Positions 54,501-64,000 of a stretch of DNA of 64,000 nt are shown piece after piece. The position numbers and the translations under genes were made by a program. The stretch lies in the NCBI RefSeq assembly GCF_020184175.1, contig NC_065531.1, forward strand, positions 68,604,604 to 68,668,603, read 5' to 3'. The stretch comes from Aphis gossypii (taxonomy: Eukaryota; Arthropoda; Insecta; Hemiptera; Aphididae). Position 1 is the first letter of the stretch; each line of letters opens with the position of its first letter. The notes beneath the pieces are model-generated. The model had not been told where the DNA came from, ran no database searches, and was given only the letters and a program-made list of their open reading frames with translations.

Positions 54501-57500
54501 TTCCGTAACGCGAATTATTATATTATACTATAATACGTTTATATCTATTAATGGACGCAAAAATTATTATTATTGGTTCATTTTTTACACTCTCGCTCGT
54601 AAACTATAGTGCAAACTGAAAGTCTGAGCATTTTCTCAGGCTTTCCTTGCGGGATTTATGCATAATTCATGTGATGTAAAGGGGCGAAGGCTGTCCGAAA
54701 TTACAAGTATTCCCTTTTTGTTTTTCTTCGGAAATTAATGTTAACGAATTCAAACAGAAACGGAATGCGGTGACGGAGAAAAAATTATTGTTGTTTAACT
54801 TTATTGAAAAATTATATTTTGGTATAAAACTTCTACAATTTTGCATAATAGCCGTGTTATAAAGTGTGTAGTCAGATGGGGTGGAAATTAATTTATTTTT
54901 TACTTACATAAAATAAATACGAGTAATATGAATAACGAATACAATTATTTTCGAAACTATTTGTTATTTTATCAAAGTCAGAGAGTTAAATTTAATTTAA
55001 AAATATATATGCATAACAATATGCGCATCTTAAACATCGTGATTTATTTTGTGTGATTACTGATTATAATATTGTAAATACCTATTTATACAATACCTTT
55101 ATCCTGGAGGTGTATTATCTCATTTCACAACTTTGTTACAATAATTTTCCCATTGATAATATAAATATAGTATAAAATATAATGAATATTTCTAGTTTGG
55201 AATAATTAATATACGTACTTACTATCTATAAACAAATAATTGTCATAATGCCATGATCTCAAGTACGATAGTATTATATTAGTATAGTAGGTACGTTATT
55301 ATTTGTATTATTTTAAATTTAATATTAATTGGATGGCGTTTGTGAGAAACTGTTCAAACCTATTTTTGATTTATACATAAGTTTTTTTTAGGAAAGTTTT
55401 TACCACATTGACTGGTGAGTGGTGTCATAAGACTACATGTCTACATGAATACAATGTAGAAAAGATAATATATATTTATAATTTATCGTCTCTACGTCTA
55501 TACATTATACAATTTATCTATTCTGTGGTCTATATATCTTGGACTAATGTATATAATAAGATGCAAAGATATCTTAGTTCGTGGTGCATATAAATACATC
55601 GGTTATCATTTTATTTGATTTCAAAAACACAAATTCATGATAAAAGACTATAAGGTCTAAACTTCAAAGTAAGTTTTGCCTTCCTGACAACTTTCGACAT
55701 GAATCCTTTCTTCTTACACAAAAGCCGTCCAATTCCATTACATAATTTTATTCACGTGGTGTGTTTTGTTGATCAACAACCGCGATATTATTATGATTAT
55801 TGTAATAAACGACCACAAAATATATGTTTTACAGTACGAATAAAAAATTAAGAAGGATATAATATATCATAGTTATATTTATTTATAGGTACTTTTTTTT
55901 TATTTTCTGTTCAAATGAAAATCTTATCTTTCTAGCTGCTATCTAGGATTAACTGAAGAAAAAAACACATGCGTCGGTTATCGGATAAAAGACATGTCAT
56001 TAATACATTTTTTTGGATCACGTTCAATTCCCGACACGGCGACACACGACAAATGTTATGTGTATCTGTCTCTCGAACTGTTTTAGAAATCACCATCCTT
56101 GATGTTTCGATAACGTTCATCAAAAAAACGTCTAACTCGTTTTAAAGCTTGTAACGTTTTAACGGCTATATTTGACGATTTGCTGTCATGTTTGTGTTTA
56201 AATATCCATCAGAATCAATCAAAATCCCGATAGAAAATAACACTTAAATAATAATAATAATAATACAATTCTGCTTTCTTATAGCATTGGATTTTTCAAT
56301 TTTCGAATGAGTGGTGTTGAGAAGACCTACGTGATACATTATATTGAAAAAAAGTTTCATTTTTTTTTTTTAATTAACAAGGTAAGTAACCACTCTGTTG
56401 TATGTAGTTGTAAAGTATAATTCGTCATAGAACGACATGAATAAGTTCGTGTTATAAAAAGGCAAAAGTATAAAATTAATTGAAAAATTTCATTGTGTAG
56501 GTACTTATATAAATTGAAGATTTTTATCTTTAATGATTTTAAAAAGCTAAAATATAACAACTTGTGAGTAACCTTATATTAAATTTTAAAGTGATGTACC
56601 TACAACCATAATGTAAAATTTCTACTAATAGTTCAAAAAAAATTTTTTAAAAATTATACCATATAAGTATAGAAAATTCAAATATTTTTATACCATTATA
56701 ATATTACCATTTCGTTTTAATTCAAATATTTACGATTACTCTGTTTTGAATTACCTGCATTCAAATAAAAATAAATTTTGTCGAAAACTACTAAGTTTGG
56801 GTGAAAATTCTCGTTATTCTTTATATATACATACATATTTTTTTTTTAAATAATTATTACAAGAAAGTACTGGACATATTTTACTATAAATTCCCTCAAA
56901 TACTATTTACATTCAATTTCCTATCAGAAAATACATTTTGAAAATCTGAGCATTTACTACTCGAAAAAGTTATGATAGACACAAAAAACACACATCAATG
57001 CAAAATTATAACATACTTTGGCTCCACTCAGAATCTAAGATATGAAAATGGATATAAAATCTGTATGAATATCAGTCTAAAATATTTCTTTCCATTCTTT
57101 TCATTTCTTTAGAATTACAATTCTATCTTTTTTTTTTATTTCTATTTTTTTATCTCTCATTTAAAATTTTAAAGAACTTAAAATTCTATTTTAATACCAA
57201 TATATTATTTTTATTGAATAACCAACTTGATTCAATGTTATACATTTATAACTTATATAAGTAAATTAAACAATAACTTATACTAACGACGCACTGCAGC
57301 CTTTAAATATTGCTATCACGCCAATTTTCACTGATGTTAAGGTCTTAATATCTTGTAAATCTCAGGCTAAAATCCAAGAGCTGTTAACGTGTCATATAAA
57401 GATAATAATTATACAAAGAAAGATATCTGGGTTCAAAATTAGAACTAGTAGACTGCCATAACTATTTTAAAAACTATGTGAAGTTCACTTAACGTCACAT

Positions 57501-60500
57501 AATTTTAAGTTATTTTACTTATTAATTCATAGTGACCGCTTTATGAAACAACTATCATCAGACTTAAATAATAAAACGTAACATTTCTTTGAAGTTATGT
57601 TTGCTCGGTAAACTTTTATTTTATCAACTTTATCTTATTACATCTAAATTATCACATAAATAAAAACCATTTATTGATCATAATTCATAAGTAATTATTT
57701 AAATGAAAACTAAAACGATCAAAACATTCAAAATATTTTCTGAATAACTAATTTAGTTCAACGTGTATTAACTTTTGGTAAAGAAAACAGTCTGTTACAA
57801 TTACATTTAATCTTTTGGGACCGATTAATTAAATATCTTGTAATAATATACCTACGCAAAACAATTACTGGTGCATTCAAATAATATAAATAGGTCAAAT
57901 AGTGTAAAATCAGTGCGCTATGTACAATAGTAGGAGAATAATTTTACGTTTATCTCTATGGTTTCTACGTCACTTAAAGTTTAAGTTCGCAATATTATAC
58001 TAAAAACTACGGAAAGCAACGACTATACTCTTCGTTAATTAAAACATTTAATGTTTGGAATTAAAAGCTTTGAATACAGACCAAGCGCATATAATGAACT
58101 TTCTAACTTATAATAGCAATTTGAAAATACACACGTTACACTATCTTGCCATCTCGGTGTAAAAGTTTTATTAATTTGCATATTATATTCTCCAATAAGC
58201 AAACAATATGTCATTTTAAATTTTCATACTTACAATTTGTGTAATATCTTGTTACAGTGCATAAAAGGTGTCGGAATACGATAATTTATTATAAATGATT
58301 AATAACACATAACAAAAAGTATAATATAATCTAGTGTTGTAACGTCTTTATAACTGAATCATAATAAATTTAAATTAAGTACCTAAGAATATTCTACAGC
58401 TTAATTAATTTTAGAACATCGCTGTTTATGATTTCAATACCTAGTCAACAATGAGGAGTGAACCTCATTTCTATTAACTATATATTATGTTACACATTGA
58501 ACATTCAATGACTTTTTTGAATACACATTTTTCTGACACATCTAATTAGTAATTACTATAATAATATACTATAGGTAATAGGATTCGCTACTTACATATG
58601 CGTATTTACTTTTTGTCGTTTAAACAATCTACTCGTTGATATACAATAAATTTAGTGTCGAGAAAAGAGAATTTTTTTTTTCATTAAAAAAATAAAAAAC
58701 ATTGTTTTAGAAATTTATCTTAAATTTTTATTTTGTATATCGAACATAGTGTATGTAATAAGTTAACTTGTCTTGATAGACAAAATAGATGTATATATAA
58801 TATATACAATATATACATATACATAAATTCCATAATTAATACAATATTAAGTATCAAGTATGCATATTATTACCGCAACAATAATGTTTACCATAATCAG
58901 TAATTATTAATTATGTATACAGCATCTAGTAGCGGTTGATTTAGGTACCTACTGACTACATAAATTATGGTAAATGGCAATACAACACATACAGTAATCG
59001 GATTTCCTCGAACACTTCATAATATTTCACACAGCACTAAGTATCAATTTTGAATTAATTAAACCGATCATGATAAAATATAGATTTCAACCTTTTTTCA
59101 ATTTTTTTTAAATTTCAAAATAAGGTATAAATAATAGAAATCTTATAAATAACCATTATATTAAATAAAATTATTTATTATTAACGTTTACAATAATTGA
59201 GCAATGTACGCATAATATTATGAAGATACACACATAAATGTTATATAATGTGGAGTAGAAACTATGTAGAATACACTTTGCTATTGAATTAGATTTGGTT
59301 TTTAAAAATAATACAAACAAGAACAGATTTTATTTTTATTTACCAAAGTTCATAAAAATTACTATACATTATGATAACATACACAACAATCATTATTATA
59401 ATATTAGTGATAATTTATATAATTTTATTGTTGCGTGTACTCGTAGTTTATGGCTACATAAATTCTGCAGTCGTACAAATAATAAATATTTTATTATTTT
59501 CTAGTTTTTTAGTATCAATTTTAAATTTAGTACACGCATATTTTTAAGTGACTTATGGTGACATAAAAACTTTCTTTTTTTTTTTTTGTAAAATTTATTA
59601 TTTACATGATATAATATGATTCGTTTATTTGTAAACTGTTTGGTGTATAAATAAATAATTAATAAAAATAAAACAACTGTTTGACTTTTCGAAGCTTCAG
59701 TATTTAACCTTTATACCTAAACGTATATTTAACTTTGAAATTAATTTCTTCCTACCTATTTTTTTACCTAAGCTTACTTATCGCTTTATTTCCCAAAAAT
59801 GTATTTTAAGAAGTATAATTAAAGTTTGTAATCTTGATTTTTTTTTTCAAACTACAGTATGTACTATATAAATGCATTTTATAGAATTTTCAATTGTTAG
59901 ACCATCGGAAAAAAATAATAAAAAATTCAAATTCCCGTGTATCAATAAATACAAGTAAAATAATTGAGTCTATATATTAGCCCATAGACTTATACCTGCA
60001 AACCCCAAAATTCTAATTAAATTTTAAATCGCGTGTAACAAGCGGCAGTATAGAGCTACATAACAAATAATATAAACGTAAACGTCTCGTGTAAATATAT
60101 ATACGTCTACATAGTATTACGTTTTATTAAACTTTATTTTTTTTTTTAAGCGCCTCTGCAAGAAAGTTACCTTAAAACTAATTTGTCCCACACATAATGT
60201 CTAAAAACATAACAATAAATATCTGCTGAATGAATGATAAATACATTATTATATATATTTAACTTATTAAGGCTGGTTAAACATCTTTGGCTATACCAAA
60301 AATTTTTTCTTTCTAACTGCATTTCATTACTGTGATTTGTTTTACCATATTTCTTTCAATTGCTAAGAATACCATACTTCAATTTAAAAATAAGTTTATG
60401 ACTAAATAAATTTGAATTCTTTTCAAACCATGTTGTAATAAAAAGTTTGCACAGCTATTTTATAGCAGGTGCCTATATTATACTTGTGAGATTTAATTTA

Positions 60501-61555
60501 ACGTGCATTTTAGTTGAATACATACATCACGGAACAAATAGTCTTCAATGTTTATTGAGTGGAAATTGTTTAAAACTTTTGATGCTTGATATTAAGAAGT
60601 CTTAAATAAGTTTGCAACAGCATGTGTCTGCAGTATGTAAGTTATTAAGTCAACACTTTTATAATTAAAAAATAACATTTATGTTCAAAAATTATTATTA
60701 TATTGTATAATGTGAAATGTTTAAATGTAAAGGTATTGTATAAACATTAAACACAATATTTTTAACTTACCTACCTAAATAATACACATTATAATATTAT
60801 ACTCATAATTGTGTATACAGTATTATGATACTAGTTTAAAATTTTAAAAACTATACGATTAAAAATTTCAAAGTTTAAATTTGTCTAAATTAAAATATTA
60901 AATTATAAATCATAAAATGTATTATTTATCATATATTTTATAGTCGCGGTATTCATAGTAACTAATCAGGAATCTCCAAAATAAATTCATGCAATCATGC
61001 CCATCCAATGTTCATCAATATTCTAGTATAAAATTGCTGGATAAAGGCTTTCTAGCGATAGAAGTTTTTTCGTTCCAGTAAACAAGCGTATAAATAAATT
61101 ATTTTAAATAGGTATAGGACCAAAGGTACTTAATCGACTCGTTTGAACTTTAAATTGACTATACGGTTGGATCAGTAAAACTGAAAAACCAATTTGGTTT
61201 TTAAATTCAATATAGGTGTAAAGTAAGAATATATATTTTTAGTGTGAAATACATTTTTATTTTAAATAATATATGCAATTTTAATCATTCTGTTTAAAAA
61301 TAACTTTCTATTACTAGATACATATAATACATATGGTATATATTATAATTTATTTAAATATTATTGTTGAATATGGACACTTCACGTCTATATATATCTT
61401 GTATTGTTGACTATAGTTTATGTATGAATAAATACATATTTTTTAAAAAGTCTCATTTATAGTCATTGAAAGATAAAAATTAAAATTCCATCCAACTCTA
61501 TGTCGGCTGATAAATTCGATTACCAACGTAAAATGTTAATTATGCAGATAATATT

Positions 61556-61571
61556 ATATATATATATATAT
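61556..61571. repeat. (TA)n microsatellite
   Basis: Short uninterrupted TA repeat. Confidence 0.8.
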
Positions 61572-61825
61572 TATGTTGATTTATTGTGTAAGCGTAACCA
61601 CTATCACAGTTGTAGAAAACTGCAGTATCTTGCATACTTGCATTTATAATCCATGTATTACATATTTATATGCTGCAGGTGATTATATATATTTACTAAA
61701 TTACCTAACATATTGTCGATTGGAAGAAGTCATATAATTTTCCAGTAATTCAAATATCAAGTAATCTTCATAGCTATAACAATATATTTATTAAAAAAAA
61801 AAAATGCAATGCTCTGCGTTGTGCA

Positions 61826-62470
61826 TTGTTGTTCAACGGTCGATTTTTCGGGTGGTTAAAACGGTTACGAAAACGCAATAACTACGCTTTTCGTGAACGC
61901 CCGGGTGTCGCACTTTCGTATAATATATATATTTTATTACGTTACCGCCTTTCCCTATCAAACTGCAACAGAGTTTACGGCCTTTGGCTGCGATTTTTAC
62001 GGCGGCCCGCACGCCGTTTCTCTCCAACTCGCTCGTCGATAAAAATGTCCATGTATGAATGTTGTATATATATATATATATATATATACCTATGTATATA
62101 ATAATGTGAACACTTATACTCGGTCAGATACTTCACCATATACATATATATAATACATTACAACAACTCATACTGTAACAACTATACGGAACTACTATTA
62201 TTACTACTCATACCGACCTGTCGTAGATTCCGGAGCTGGATCGCATCCGATCGCGTGCAGGCAATTGGATTTTATGTCGGACCCTAATATCGTTTCTAGA
62301 TTGCCGTATTGCGTGGTTGCTAATGGTTGTCAAGACTCTGCACGGGGTGGACAAATCTCGAAAGACGCAAACGACGATTATCCCTCTTACCCGACCACCA
62401 CCGCGGCTGTCCGCGGGAAAACGTCCACGAACAACGCGATAAGAGTTATACATTTTATACGATGACGAGG
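61826..62470 (-). promoter_or_regulatory. G+C-rich island with minus-strand TATA box and splice donor: possible distal promoter
   Basis: On the minus strand CGTATAAAATG (TATAAAA at 62459-62453) precedes a G+C-rich stretch. A strong donor, GGTCGG|GTAAGAGG (exon end 62391), lies about 40 bases after the expected start near 62430. A second possible donor lies near 62221 (GACAG|GTCGGT). This is what a short non-coding first exon would look like. It could splice to exon 1 of the six-exon gene some 20 kb away, or belong to another transcript. The island is interrupted by a (TA)n tract at 62065-62088. Confidence 0.35.
62065..62088. repeat. (TA)n microsatellite
   Basis: Uninterrupted TA repeat. Confidence 0.85.
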
Positions 62471-64000
62471 AGGCTTTTAATATATTAGTAAGTATATCGA
62501 TATTTTATAAGTCGGGTAATAACACTTCAAAATAAAACAATTGACAATTTCGTTTTCCATAGAAAATATAAGTGTAAAATATTATAATCAATAATATTAT
62601 TATCCAATAGGTGTTCGATTTATTTTTATGTATTTTTCTAAAATCAAAATTCAAAATTTCCAGTGCATTTTATCAAGAACTTGCGTTCTGAACACTTCGG
62701 AATCCATCAAAATATTTTTGTCCAACTGTTAGATTCAGTCTTGATCCAATTTGACGCGACATTTCCAATCCGATTTGAAGCTTAGTTTAAAATTATTTAT
62801 AATCGGTTTATTTCGATCCAATCTGATCTAGTGTGATCTAATACCTTAAGGATAGCACTGAACTTCGATGTAGGTTTTGATTTCATGTTCTTTAAAAGGC
62901 TACGGTTCTAATATCAGTTATATTTTTATAGTGTAGCCCTAGAAATTATTCTAAAATCTATAGGTTAGGAACTCCTATAAAAGGTTTACTCAAACTACGC
63001 ATTTTTCGACTATGTAGGGGAGTGCTTACGTTCAAATACTTAATCTCATTGCTCACACTTCAAAATAACAGGTATACACACAAATGCATTATAATATAGA
63101 AATGGAATAATTATATGATCAATTAATATAATATCAAAATAATATTTAATGCACATGATCGATATTAAATGTGATCGTGACGTCATCAGAGTATCAAAAG
63201 ACTATACACTGATAGTCGACAGAGTTAAGTCTAATAGTCTTATAAACGAACGAGCATACAACGGGATTTGTAGGATTTGGTGCTTAAACGATTGACGTTG
63301 TCGTTTTCGTAGTTTGTAATGTTTAATAATAATAATAACTATAATAACATTAAGTCTGAGCCGTAAATTGGAACCGCGCTTTATTATTATGTATAAGAAC
63401 GGCACAGAAAATCATGTTTGAAATACCGCTCGTATTTAATTCAATCCTCGAGTAAGTGTACGCAACGGCTGTTACATCACAGACTATAATGTTTTGTTGA
63501 TATTATGTTGTACACATTAACATAATAAAGGGATTGAAAGACAGTTTTGATAAAATATGTCATTAAGAGAGCCAAGAAGATCCCTGCGGCGTAATAATAC
63601 CTACGTACTATATTACGTATCAAACAAAATTCCCAATGCCATGCTACCAAGAGTTATTTTAATAAAAATGATGTCCATCAAAACATAAATTTTAAAAAAT
63701 ATTATGAATTTTAAATGCTAAATAACTCGATTAAAACAAAAATACGCCAATGGATTCTAAGTAAAATGTATTGGTAACCTAACGACTGGATTTAAAATTG
63801 AATTTGAAAACTTACTCAAATAATGCCTAATCAATAATTCAAACAATTATAATATAACCGAATTTTCAAGCAAATAATTATGACAAAAACAATTTTTACT
63901 GAGTTCAATAGAAATTTGAGTTTTAACTCATAAAATATGATTGTTACATCGATACAAAAAAAAAAATGTATTTTATTATCTAAGTTATTTCAAAGGTCTA
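62471..64000. other. A+T-rich right flank
   Basis: No supported gene, element or strong repeat. Short (TAA)n-type tracts only. Confidence 0.55.

Larger units (their letters stand above)
48883..61825. other. A+T-rich region without supported genes
   Basis: Holds (AT)n microsatellites (51391-51425, 51521-51558), a small G+C-richer patch (54100-54240) and many poly-T/poly-A tracts. No exon with convincing coding character on either strand. Confidence 0.6.

Noticed and set aside
61833..62101. Frames on both strands in the 61.8-62.1 kb island
   Set aside because: Both are open over the same G+C-rich bases and run into a (TA)n tract, with no domain or splice continuity.
1..64000. CRISPR arrays, operons, phage or bacterial genes, tRNA and rRNA genes
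   Set aside because: No regularly spaced repeats, no bacterial-type gene packing, and no tRNA B-box in a plausible cloverleaf were found by eye.

Overview
The window looks like nuclear DNA from an insect, most likely an aphid or another hemipteran. This is an inference. It rests on the strongly A+T-rich background, long introns, many AT microsatellites, several short non-autonomous DNA transposons, and the complete absence of operon-like or bacterial gene structure. Most of the sequence is intronic or intergenic. Long open frames are rare because the genes are split, so coding sequence was recognised by joining frames across splice sites.

The main content is one protein-coding gene on the minus strand. 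Its coding part runs from an ATG at 41774 down to a TGA at 302-300. I assembled six coding exons (41774-41612, 33705-33578, 28318-28088, 13461-13081, 4801-4534, 736-300). All five junctions keep reading frame and use GT/AG sites. They give a 535-residue protein with a basic Ser/Arg N-terminus, a leucine-zipper-like coiled coil (about residues 35-97), a very acidic segment (98-174), a low-complexity linker (175-301), and a C-terminal region shaped like the RRM-like fold of retrotransposon Gag/ORF1 proteins (about 327-414) without a zinc knuckle. I do not recognise it as a named gene. Introns are 7.9, 5.3, 14.6, 8.3 and 3.8 kb.

The introns carry the mobile elements. Intron 5 holds a 374-bp terminal-inverted-repeat element inserted inside an older one. 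Intron 2 and intron 3 hold relatives of the older element. Intron 1 holds an unusual foldback element with inverted clusters of a GGACGTTTCCCC-like motif and long G runs.

From 41.8 kb to the right end I find no convincing coding exon. That part holds a probable promoter region next to exon 1, a hAT-like 435-bp element with flanking duplication (48.4-48.9 kb), microsatellites, and a G+C-rich island at 61.8-62.5 kb with a TATA box and splice donor on the minus strand. The island could be a distal promoter of the same gene or the start of another. Further G+C-rich islands inside introns (21.6-22.5 kb and 39.8-40.6 kb) could be alternative promoters or enhancers.
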